Origin: Chitinophagaceae bacterium
GTDB lineage: Bacteria; Bacteroidota; Bacteroidia; Chitinophagales; Chitinophagaceae
Assembly (NCBI GenBank): GCA_025351145.1
Contig: JANXWM010000208.1
Coordinates: 1-6,973 of the forward strand
Reading direction: 5' to 3'
DNA length: 6,973 nt
Part shown: positions 1 through 5,444 of the stretch, one piece after another
Position numbering within the stretch: the stretch's first letter is position 1
How the letters are laid out: the number at the start of each line of letters is the position of its first letter
Notes under the pieces: generated by a model
The model's input: the letters and a program-made list of their open reading frames with translations, nothing else
Told to the model about the DNA's origin: nothing
Database searches by the model: none
Made by a program: the position numbers and the translations under genes

Positions 1-154
1 ACCCGTTTCTCTAAAAAAGATTTATTTATTGAAGGTAAATTTAAAATCTACAATAACTATTTCGCTTGCAAACATCATTTTACTTACACCACCAGTAGTT
101 AATTCTTTCCACATACTATTTTGCAGCATCCCTATGCATCAGTTTCTTTGCACT

Positions 155-1228
155 ATGGAGATAGATTATGTAATTGTTGGCCAAGGTATTTGTGGAACTT
201 TTCTAAGCTGGAATTTAGCCAAAGAGGGATGCTCAGTAATGGTGATCGACGAGCCAAACCCTTATTCGGCCAGCAGAGTAGCCAGCGGTGTTATAAATCC
301 GGTTACCGGAAGAAGAATTGTACGTACATGGATGATTGAAGACCTGTTGCCTTTTGCATGGGAAGCATATACTAAGCTGGGCAATGAATTAACAACCCCG
401 CTAATTCAGCAATGTAATATGCTGGATTTTCATCCCACTCCTCAAATGCACGATGCATTTATAGAGCGTATGTTGCAAGAAAAAGATTACCTGAGGGCAG
501 CCGAAAACGAAGACCAATGGCAAAAATATTTTCGCTACAATTATGGAATTGGCGAAATATCCCCCTGCCTGTTGATTAATCTCCACACAATGCTTACCCA
601 ATGGAGACAAAAATTACAGCACCAAAGCCTGCTTACAGAAGAAAAATTTGATTTTGATCAGTTAGTCATTCATAAAGAATCAAACCGTATTCAGTATAAA
701 AACATCACAGCAAAGAAGATCATTTTTTGCGATGGCGTATCTGGTTTTAGTAACCCTTATTTTAACATGCTTCCATATGTCCGCACAAAAGGCGAAGCGA
801 TTATAGCCAGCATTCCAGACCTGCCAAGAACCAATATTTTTAAACAGGGCATCACCATTGTTCCCTGGCACAACGACCTGTTTTGGATCGGCTCAAATTA
901 TTTATGGAATTATTCAGATGTTTTACCAACCCCGCTGTTCAGAAAAAAAGTAGAAGAGCAGTTAAATTACTGGCTCAAACTGCCCTACACCATTATTGAG
1001 CACCTTGCTTCCGAAAGACCCGCCAATATTGAGCGTCGCCCATTCGTGGGTCTCCATCCCCTTCATCCACAAATTGCAGTGTTCAATGGCATGGGCACCA
1101 AAGGTTGTTCGCTTTCGCCTTATTTTTCAAATCAATTTACACAGCATCTTCTTCATAACAGCCCAATAGACCCACTGGCAGATGTAAAAAGATTTACCCG
1201 CATTTTAAGTATGCCGCATCATAGCTAA
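155..1228 (+). CDS. FAD-dependent oxidoreductase, DAO family
   Basis: Likely a soluble flavoprotein oxidising an amine or amino-acid-like substrate; the substrate cannot be read from the sequence. The chosen ATG gives 357 aa and starts directly before the Rossmann strand. The dinucleotide-binding motif G9-Q-G-I-C-G14 follows the hydrophobic strand YVIV, and D32 ends the second strand, where it would bind the ribose of FAD. Near the C-terminus, RRPFVGLHP and then GMGTKGCSLSPYFS match the FAD-closing segment of DAO, ThiO and MnmC-like proteins. An in-frame extension to position 29 would add 42 residues before the nucleotide-binding fold; it looks like translated leader and was not used. An ATG at 134 is also possible. 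The gene converges on queA and shows no operon partner in the window. The family call is firm; the specific function is unknown. Confidence 0.85.
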   Translation: MEIDYVIVGQGICGTFLSWNLAKEGCSVMVIDEPNPYSASRVASGVINPVTGRRIVRTWMIEDLLPFAWEAYTKLGNELTTPLIQQCNMLDFHPTPQMHDAFIERMLQEKDYLRAAENEDQWQKYFRYNYGIGEISPCLLINLHTMLTQWRQKLQHQSLLTEEKFDFDQLVIHKESNRIQYKNITAKKIIFCDGVSGFSNPYFNMLPYVRTKGEAIIASIPDLPRTNIFKQGITIVPWHNDLFWIGSNYLWNYSDVLPTPLFRKKVEEQLNYWLKLPYTIIEHLASERPANIERRPFVGLHPLHPQIAVFNGMGTKGCSLSPYFSNQFTQHLLHNSPIDPLADVKRFTRILSMPHHS

Positions 1229-1294
1229 TTTAAAAAGACAAGGAATAAAATACATTTTTTTGAACCGGGCTCAAGTCTATCAATTAAGCTTCTG

Positions 1295-1313
1295 TTGCGT
1301 CGCACTCTTGTAC
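1295..1313 (-). repeat. 19-bp dispersed repeat, copy A
   Basis: On the plus strand this reads TTGCGTCGCACTCTTGTAC. It is an exact reverse complement of copy B at 2696-2714, and copies at 4849-4867 and 4948-4966 differ by one base each. It sits in the 131-bp gap between the convergent oxidoreductase and queA genes. Similarity to the other copies continues for about 20 bp on the GTAC side, with GCTGAA and TTCCGAA-like blocks on the minus strand. Confidence 0.9.
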
Positions 1314-1359
1314 GTTCGGAATATATTTCAGCATACGAAGATCACAGCGAACAGGTAAC

Positions 1360-2595
1360 TCAGGCAAGTTGCGTTTTCCAAATCAAACTGCCATCACCAT
1401 AACTCAAAAAACGAAAGTTATTTGCCAGGGCATAATCATATATTTTTTTCCAGTCATCAAAAGCCAAAGCCGCAACAAGCAACAATAAAGTAGATTGTGG
1501 CTGATGAAAATTGGTGATTAAAGCTTTGGCTACTTTTAAATCATAACCCGGCGCAATAATAATCTGTGTCCTCGTAAAAAGTGTTTCAATATTTCTTTTG
1601 TTCATCCACTTTATCAATGCCAATAATGCTTTTTCGGTATCAATATCACCCACATTTATATCATATGCATCCCATTGCTCAATGTGCAGCTCATGCAAAC
1701 TAATTTCAGGATCAATAATAATTTTTACCCCAAGCCAGTACAAACTCTCAATAGTCCTTAATGATGTTGTACCAACAGCAATAATTGGATCATTCAAATG
1801 CAATAGTAAATTTTCGATAAATTCTTTTCTTACTTCAATAAACTCCGTATGCATTTCATGGTCCTGCATGGTTTCACTTTTCACAGGCTTAAATGTGCCA
1901 GCACCTACATGCAGCGTAACAAAATCTCTTTGAATGTTTTTGGCATCTAATTTTTTAAACAACCCTTCCGTGAAATGTAAACCTGCGGTTGGCGCTGCAA
2001 CAGAACCATCATATTTTGCATAAATGGTTTGATATCTTTCTTTATCATTTTCCTCTGCTATACGGTTTAAATAAGGCGGCAGCGGAACAGCACCTGCTAT
2101 ATGCAAAACTTCTGCAAAGCTTAGCTGGGTATCGTTCCAGGAGAACGCTATTAAAAAATAATCATTAAGTTTTCCGATTCTTTTTGCGTTTAATGTAACT
2201 GACTTTTCTTTCGTTTCAACCTCTTTTGTAAGCGTTTCTTTTTTCCATTTTTTTGCGCCACCCACCAAACATTTCCAGGTAACTTTTCCTTTTTGCAGCA
2301 TAGCCGTTGTTATATCTGCATATTCATCTCCGGGCTCTAAACAAAATAATTCAATTACGCTTCCAGTATTTTTTTTAAACAATAACCTTGCTTCTACCAC
2401 TTTCGTATTATTAAAAACAAGCAAGGAAGAAGATGGAATGTGTTCATCAAGTTTTGCATAGATATCCTGGGTTATTTCGCCGTTTTTATAAATCAGCAAT
2501 TTGCTTTCATCTCTCTGTGGTAAAGGATATTTGGCAATACGATCTTCCGGCAAATCGTAAACAAAGTCTTTTATTAATAATCTCTTAGGATGCAT
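1360..2595 (-). CDS. queA: S-adenosylmethionine:tRNA ribosyltransferase-isomerase
   Basis: QueA transfers and isomerises the ribosyl part of SAM onto 7-aminomethyl-7-deazaguanine in tRNA, giving epoxyqueuosine at the wobble base of GUN-anticodon tRNAs. It is cytosolic. Family blocks appear in order: LLVFNNTKVVEARL at residues 58-71, a PLPPYL block near 171, GSVAAPTAGLHFT at 197-209, HVGAGTFKPV at 229-238, VGTTSLRTIESL at 274-285, then TQIIIAPGY, NFHQPQSTLLLLV and SYGDGSLI near the end. The start MHPKRLLIKDF fits the family N-terminus. At 411 aa it is longer than the enterobacterial enzyme (about 356 aa). Most of the extra length lies in roughly residues 286-340, with a smaller addition between 75 and 165. 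It lies downstream of the DUF3052 gene on the same strand, 156 bp away. Long QueA-like proteins occur in Bacteroidota; a divergent paralogue with altered specificity cannot be excluded. Confidence 0.93.
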   Translation of the reverse strand: MHPKRLLIKDFVYDLPEDRIAKYPLPQRDESKLLIYKNGEITQDIYAKLDEHIPSSSLLVFNNTKVVEARLLFKKNTGSVIELFCLEPGDEYADITTAMLQKGKVTWKCLVGGAKKWKKETLTKEVETKEKSVTLNAKRIGKLNDYFLIAFSWNDTQLSFAEVLHIAGAVPLPPYLNRIAEENDKERYQTIYAKYDGSVAAPTAGLHFTEGLFKKLDAKNIQRDFVTLHVGAGTFKPVKSETMQDHEMHTEFIEVRKEFIENLLLHLNDPIIAVGTTSLRTIESLYWLGVKIIIDPEISLHELHIEQWDAYDINVGDIDTEKALLALIKWMNKRNIETLFTRTQIIIAPGYDLKVAKALITNFHQPQSTLLLLVAALAFDDWKKIYDYALANNFRFLSYGDGSLIWKTQLA

Positions 2596-2599
2596 GCCG

Positions 2600-2607
2600 C
2601 AAAACTA
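2600..2607 (-). promoter_or_regulatory. possible -7 promoter element for queA
   Basis: On the minus strand this reads TAGTTTTG, a full match to the Bacteroidota -7 consensus TAnnTTTG. It ends only 4 bp before the queA ATG, so a transcript starting from it would be nearly leaderless. A TTG lies 24 bp upstream, which is longer than the usual spacer. The match could be chance in AT-rich DNA. Confidence 0.25.
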
Positions 2608-2695
2608 ATGATTAGCTGCTTTGTATTTAATCAACAATATTTAGGGTAGGTTTATTAATCGTAGGGGCTGTTAAAAGCTGAATAATAGTCCCAAA

Positions 2696-2714
2696 GTACA
2701 AGAGTGCGACGCAA
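2696..2714 (+). repeat. 19-bp dispersed repeat, copy B
   Basis: Reads GTACAAGAGTGCGACGCAA, the exact reverse complement of copy A. It lies in the 156-bp gap between the DUF3052 gene and queA, so copies A and B flank queA as an inverted pair. Upstream, GGCTGTTAAAAGCTG at 2666-2680 matches the minus strand of 4882-4896 beside copy C with one difference. The repeat unit is therefore longer than 19 bp, probably 40-50 bp. Confidence 0.9.
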
Positions 2715-2751
2715 GGGAACCCTCATTTATATTCTTCAGTCTGGTACAAAA

Positions 2752-3147
2752 TTATTTCTGCTTTCTTTTCACAATTTTCAATCCGCTCCACACATCGCTT
2801 ACTGAACATACTTTTATATCCACCCAACCTGTTGGCAGCACTATCTCCCTGATAGTATCTTCCGTTACATCCGTTTGCATACCCGAAGATTTTTTATACC
2901 ACGACACCCAAATCATTAATCCATCTTTTGCCACTTTAATGATTTTTAGAAAATTACTTTCAAGCTCCTTTCTTGACACAACAAACAAATGCACAAAATC
3001 TGTGTCGGAAATTTTATTTGTCAATTGTGCATGGATATCCAGCTCCAGCAGCGCTGAATAATTTTCCGGGGCATTGATGAGCATCAATTTCATTTCTTCT
3101 TTGATACCTAATTTTTTCATTAACGGAGTTCCTGAATAACCAGCCAT
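2752..3147 (-). CDS. DUF3052 family protein
   Basis: Small cytosolic protein of unknown function; 131 aa from the preferred start MAGYSGTPL. An ATG 24 bp upstream would add MNNLKLNN and is less likely, because the family normally begins with the MAGYSGTPL-like segment. Family-like blocks run the whole length: GYSGTPL at 3-9, LMLINAPENY at 21-30, DFVHLFVVSRKELE at 50-63, a WVSWYKKSSGMQTDVTED stretch at about 80-97, and VDIKVCSVSDVWSGLKIVKRK to the end. No signal peptide or membrane segment is visible. It is divergent from mraZ with a 212-bp shared upstream region and lies before queA on the same strand. The family assignment comes from recall of its sequence pattern. No function is proposed. 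Confidence 0.85.
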   Translation of the reverse strand: MAGYSGTPLMKKLGIKEEMKLMLINAPENYSALLELDIHAQLTNKISDTDFVHLFVVSRKELESNFLKIIKVAKDGLMIWVSWYKKSSGMQTDVTEDTIREIVLPTGWVDIKVCSVSDVWSGLKIVKRKQK

Positions 3148-3163
3148 ATTATTAAGTTTTAGA

Positions 3164-3193
3164 TTGTTCACAGTTTATCCACAGCTATTCACA
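3164..3193 (+). promoter_or_regulatory. three tandem DnaA-box-like 9-mers
   Basis: TTGTTCACA (3164-3172), TTATCCACA (3175-3183) and CTATTCACA (3185-3193) lie in one orientation, with starts 11 and 10 bp apart. The central one is a perfect match to the E. coli DnaA-box consensus TTATNCACA; each neighbour has one mismatch. The spacing of one helical turn puts all three on the same face of the DNA. They sit 17-46 bp upstream of the DUF3052 ATG and about 170 bp upstream of mraZ, so DnaA could act on either gene. Binding is inferred. Confidence 0.5.
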
Positions 3194-3268
3194 CTACAAT
3201 AACAGTTTGTTCCTCATTCATTAGCTAAAAGCTTTTGTCGCATTGAGTTTCAGACGCTTTTAAGCTGT

Positions 3269-3288
3269 GCAAAAGAAAGCAAAAGAAA
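3269..3288 (+). repeat. tandem 10-bp direct repeat GCAAAAGAAA x2
   Basis: Two exact adjacent copies of GCAAAAGAAA at 3269-3278 and 3279-3288, followed by an AT-rich stretch leading into the mraZ promoter region. The A-tracts are phased at 10 bp, which could favour DNA curvature. Its role is unknown, and low-complexity chance is possible. Confidence 0.6.
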
Positions 3289-3290
3289 AT

Positions 3291-3323
3291 TTTGTATTAT
3301 GAGTGGGAAAAAGTGTTATTTTG
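3291..3323 (+). promoter_or_regulatory. mraZ: possible mraZ/dcw promoter
   Basis: TTTG at 3291-3294 and TATTTTG at 3317-3323 resemble the Bacteroidota -33 (TTTG) and -7 (TAnnTTTG) elements. The spacer is 22 bp and the -7 element lacks one T. It would place transcription start roughly 30 bp before the mraZ ATG and overlap the putative MraZ boxes, as expected for autoregulation. The fit is imperfect, so this is tentative. Confidence 0.25.
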
Positions 3324-3338
3324 TGTAGATAAATGGTA
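3304..3338 (+). promoter_or_regulatory. mraZ: putative MraZ operator, four boxes at 10-bp spacing
   Basis: TGGGA (3304), TGTTA (3314), TGTAG (3324) and TGGTA (3334) start exactly 10 bp apart, and the array ends 21 bp before the mraZ ATG. Known MraZ operators are short TG-rich repeats, TGGG-type in E. coli and AAAGTG(T/G)-type in mycoplasma, at about 10-bp spacing just upstream of mraZ. The second box region, AAAGTGT at 3310-3316, fits the mycoplasma form and the first box fits the E. coli form. The last two boxes are degenerate. Confidence 0.5.
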
Positions 3339-3359
3339 AAATAATAAAAACTCACGTAA

Positions 3360-3818
3360 ATGGCTGGTTTTCTTGGAGAATATGAATCAACGCTCGACCC
3401 CAAAGGGCGCTTCTTATTACCGGGCGGTTTAAAAAAACAACTGCCCGAAGGAGAAACCCATTTTGTAATAAGCCGTGGGTTTGAAAAATGCCTGAACCTG
3501 TACCCTAAAAAAACATGGGAAGGAATTATAGAACGCATAAGCAAGTTGAATGATTTTGATCCTAAAGTTCGTCAATTTAAGCGTTTCTTTTTGGGTGGCG
3601 CTACAGAAGTCGAACTGGACAGCGCAGGCAGAATGTTGCTTCCGCCATCTTTAAAAGAACACGCAGCTTTAGCTAAAGACATTGTGCTTTCATCCGATGT
3701 TGACAAAATAAATATATGGGATGCGGGTAAGTATAAACAGTTCTTTGAAGAATTTTCAGCAGATGCTTTCAGCACGCTGGCCATGGAAGTAATGGGCGAT
3801 GGATTGGTAAACAAATAG
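3360..3818 (+). CDS. mraZ: transcriptional regulator MraZ
   Basis: DNA-binding regulator encoded first in the dcw cluster; in studied bacteria it binds its own promoter and tunes division and cell-wall genes. The protein is 152 aa, normal for the family. It shows the two tandem SpoVT/AbrB-type halves, each with the diagnostic motif: D13-PKGRFLL-P21 in the first and D87-SAGRMLL-P95 in the second. The start at MAGFLGEYESTLD fits the conserved N-terminus. There is no Shine-Dalgarno sequence, only an A-rich leader, as usual for Bacteroidota. rsmH follows after about 36 bp. A four-box array just upstream is a plausible autoregulatory site. Confidence 0.97.
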   Translation: MAGFLGEYESTLDPKGRFLLPGGLKKQLPEGETHFVISRGFEKCLNLYPKKTWEGIIERISKLNDFDPKVRQFKRFFLGGATEVELDSAGRMLLPPSLKEHAALAKDIVLSSDVDKINIWDAGKYKQFFEEFSADAFSTLAMEVMGDGLVNK

Positions 3819-3854
3819 CGGGCAATCAGGAGTTAGTTATCAAAACGAAATGTG

Positions 3855-4793
3855 ATGAGCGATCAAAAAAACAAATTCCAAATGCCTGGTTCCGATTATC
3901 ATATCCCCGTTCTCTACAACGAAAGCCTTAATGCTTTAAACATACAACCAAATGGTATTTATGTTGACTGCACTTTTGGCGGCGGCGGTCATAGCCGGGG
4001 TATTTTAGAAAAGCTGAATGTGGATGGAAGATTGATTGCTTTTGACCAGGATGCAGATGCCAAAAAAAATTTGCCCAACGATGACCGCGTCATTTTTGTA
4101 CCACAAAATTTCCGTCATATCCAGCGGTTTCTGCGGTTACATAAACATCCAAAAGTTGATGGCGTTCTGGCAGATCTTGGCGTAAGCAGTCACCAGTTCG
4201 ATATTGGCGACCGTGGCTTTTCTACACGTTTCGATGGTCCGCTCGATATGAGGATGGATCAACATCAGCCACAAACAGCATTTAACCTGTTGCTCACTTA
4301 TACCGAAACGCAACTGCACAAATTGTTCGAGCAGTATGGCGAAGTAACCAATTCAAAAACATTGGCAAAGCATATTGTACAGCAACGCAAACAGGCATCT
4401 TTTAAAACCATTAACGAGTTTAAAGCGTTGCTGCAGCCGGTTATTAAAGGCAATCCCAACAAATACCTCGCACAGGTTTTTCAGGCATTGCGCATAGAAG
4501 TAAACGACGAAATGAGTGCGTTGAAAGAATTGCTGCAACAGTTACCGCAAGTGCTGCAACCCGGTGGAAGAGCCGCCATTATTACGTTTCATTCTTTGGA
4601 AGACCGATTGGTAAAAAATTATTTCAGGCAGGGAAGTTTCGAAGAAGTAGTTGATGAAAATCCTTTTGTGCAGCACGAAAAGAAAACTGAACTAAAAGTA
4701 ATTTCCAAAAAACCAATTGTGCCTACAGATGAAGAAGCGAAAAGGAACCCAAGATCGAGAAGTGCAAAATTGAGGGTTGCAGAAAAAGTGTAA
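3855..4793 (+). CDS. rsmH: 16S rRNA (cytosine(1402)-N(4))-methyltransferase RsmH (MraW)
   Basis: SAM-dependent methyltransferase that adds the N4-methyl group to C1402 in the ribosomal decoding centre. The chosen ATG gives 312 aa, the usual size; a GTG immediately before it is in frame and would add one residue. Visible motifs are the N-terminal HIPVLYNESL at 16-25, the SAM-binding VDCTFGGGGHS at 37-47, VDGVLADLGVSSHQFD at 101-116, DRGFSTRFDGPLDMRMD at 119-135, QALRIEVNDE at 210-219 and FHSLEDR at 245-251. The basic tail with NPRSRSAKLR is typical. An AGGAG at 3828-3832 is 22 bp from the start, too far to be a standard ribosome binding site. It is second in the dcw order and followed by an unusually long gap before ftsL. 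Confidence 0.97.
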   Translation: MSDQKNKFQMPGSDYHIPVLYNESLNALNIQPNGIYVDCTFGGGGHSRGILEKLNVDGRLIAFDQDADAKKNLPNDDRVIFVPQNFRHIQRFLRLHKHPKVDGVLADLGVSSHQFDIGDRGFSTRFDGPLDMRMDQHQPQTAFNLLLTYTETQLHKLFEQYGEVTNSKTLAKHIVQQRKQASFKTINEFKALLQPVIKGNPNKYLAQVFQALRIEVNDEMSALKELLQQLPQVLQPGGRAAIITFHSLEDRLVKNYFRQGSFEEVVDENPFVQHEKKTELKVISKKPIVPTDEEAKRNPRSRSAKLRVAEKV

Positions 4794-4848
4794 GTGTTGA
4801 GTAAAAGAAAATTTATTAGCCAGGCAGTAACTCATTATTGATCGTTCC

Positions 4849-4867
4849 TTGCGTCGCACACTTGTAC
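4849..4867 (-). repeat. 19-bp dispersed repeat, copy C
   Basis: Plus strand TTGCGTCGCACACTTGTAC, one mismatch from copy A at position 12 of the repeat. It forms the left arm of the hairpin element. On the minus strand the preceding GGCTGTTGAAAGCTG (4882-4896) matches the block beside copy B. Confidence 0.88.
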
Positions 4868-4947
4868 AGCAGAATATAAAGCAGCTTTCAACAGCCGCAC
4901 CCGGATTAAAAATGGCAACAGGAAACTTGCCGCTAAAAGTTCCGAAA

Positions 4948-4966
4948 GCACAAGAGTGCGACGCAA
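4948..4966 (+). repeat. 19-bp dispersed repeat, copy D
   Basis: Reads GCACAAGAGTGCGACGCAA, one mismatch from copy B at position 2. It forms the right arm of the hairpin element. The preceding TTCCGAAA at 4941-4947 resembles the TTCCGAAC beside copy A on its minus strand, again showing that the family unit exceeds 19 bp. Confidence 0.88.
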
Positions 4967-5021
4967 GAGGCGATGCCATAAAAAACTAACAGTCTGGCTC
5001 CGCTCACTACTTCTAAAAAAT

Positions 5022-5366
5022 ATGACAATGAAAGAACAAGACCAACATAAAGAAAAAAGCAAGGGCCTGTTTAAAAACTTTATGGGTTATAGCTGGATAT
5101 TAAAAAACCTGTTGTTCTTTCTGTTCCTGACATTGCTCGCAGTTATTTATATAGCCAATGGCCACATGGCAGATAATACCATACGGGATATTAATAATAC
5201 AGCGAAAGAAGTAAAAGAACTGCAGTACGAATACAAAAGTTTAAAGAGCGAGGAAATGTTCAAAAGCCGGGAGGCGCAAATAGTGCAGGCTGCCACACCA
5301 TTGGGTTTAAAAATTACAAACGATCAACCCATGCGTTTGCAAATTGAAACCCAAAATGGCAAATAG
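5022..5366 (+). CDS. ftsL: FtsL-like cell division protein
   Basis: Small bitopic inner-membrane protein of the divisome; FtsL partners FtsB/FtsQ and helps activate septal peptidoglycan synthesis by FtsW-FtsI. The 114-aa product has a charged, Lys-rich cytoplasmic N-terminus (1-28), one hydrophobic segment at about 29-45 (LLFFLFLTLLAVIYIA), then a polar, charged stretch at about 50-90 likely to form a periplasmic coiled coil. FtsL is poorly conserved, so the call rests on topology, size and position between rsmH and ftsI. Two in-frame ATGs lie at 5022 and 5028 and the first is used. The frame stays open back to a GTG at 4956, but that extension is encoded by the dispersed repeat and looks artefactual. 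No clear ribosome binding site is present. Confidence 0.85.
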   Translation: MTMKEQDQHKEKSKGLFKNFMGYSWILKNLLFFLFLTLLAVIYIANGHMADNTIRDINNTAKEVKELQYEYKSLKSEEMFKSREAQIVQAATPLGLKITNDQPMRLQIETQNGK

Positions 5367-5444
5367 AAATTTCGATGAAAAACCAGATAAATTAACCTGT
5401 GAAGCACTGGAGTGGGGTTGCTAACCTCAACTTATTCGTAAAAA

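Larger units (their letters stand above)
4841..4974 (+). repeat. inverted-repeat (hairpin) element between rsmH and ftsL
   Basis: Repeat copies C and D face each other around an 80-nt loop. The 19-bp arms (4849-4867 and 4948-4966) pair at 17 of 19 positions. Pairing continues outward to 4841 and 4974 through C-G, two G-U pairs, G-C, C-G, U-A and A-U, with one mismatch. The result is an imperfect stem of about 27 positions. Within the loop, GGAAACT and AGTTCC at 4921-4943 could form a small inner hairpin. No target-site duplication or transposase is visible. It lies inside the expected dcw transcript, so it could form an RNA structure affecting stability, attenuation or ftsL translation. Confidence 0.75.

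Noticed and set aside
22..114. 30-codon minus-strand frame (MWKELTTGG...) upstream of the oxidoreductase
   Set aside because: It is too short, shows no family resemblance and no promoter, and lies in an AT-rich leader; chance is sufficient.
29..154. 42-residue N-terminal extension of the oxidoreductase
   Set aside because: The flavin-binding fold begins right after the ATG at 155, and the extension resembles neither a signal peptide nor family sequence with confidence.
1229..1294. Possible terminator between the oxidoreductase and queA
   Set aside because: The T-run at 1254-1260 lacks a preceding stem, and TTGA/TCAA around 1260-1274 is only 4 bp, so no rho-independent terminator can be supported.
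1598..1933. 111-codon plus-strand frame opposite queA
   Set aside because: It is antisense to conserved QueA motifs, Ser/Ile-rich and without recognisable domains: a shadow frame.
3148..3359. Confident call of a chromosomal origin
   Set aside because: Only three strong DnaA-like boxes are present, with no dnaA, dnaN, parAB, rpmH or gidA-type neighbours, so it is kept only as one option in the DnaA finding.
4849..4966. Insertion sequence or CRISPR array
   Set aside because: No transposase or target duplication is present, and there are only two inverted copies rather than regularly spaced direct repeats.
4835..5062. Minus-strand frame across the rsmH-ftsL gap
   Set aside because: Its sequence comes from the dispersed repeat arms (LLRRTLV-type peptide) and overlaps the ftsL start; no protein family is recognisable.
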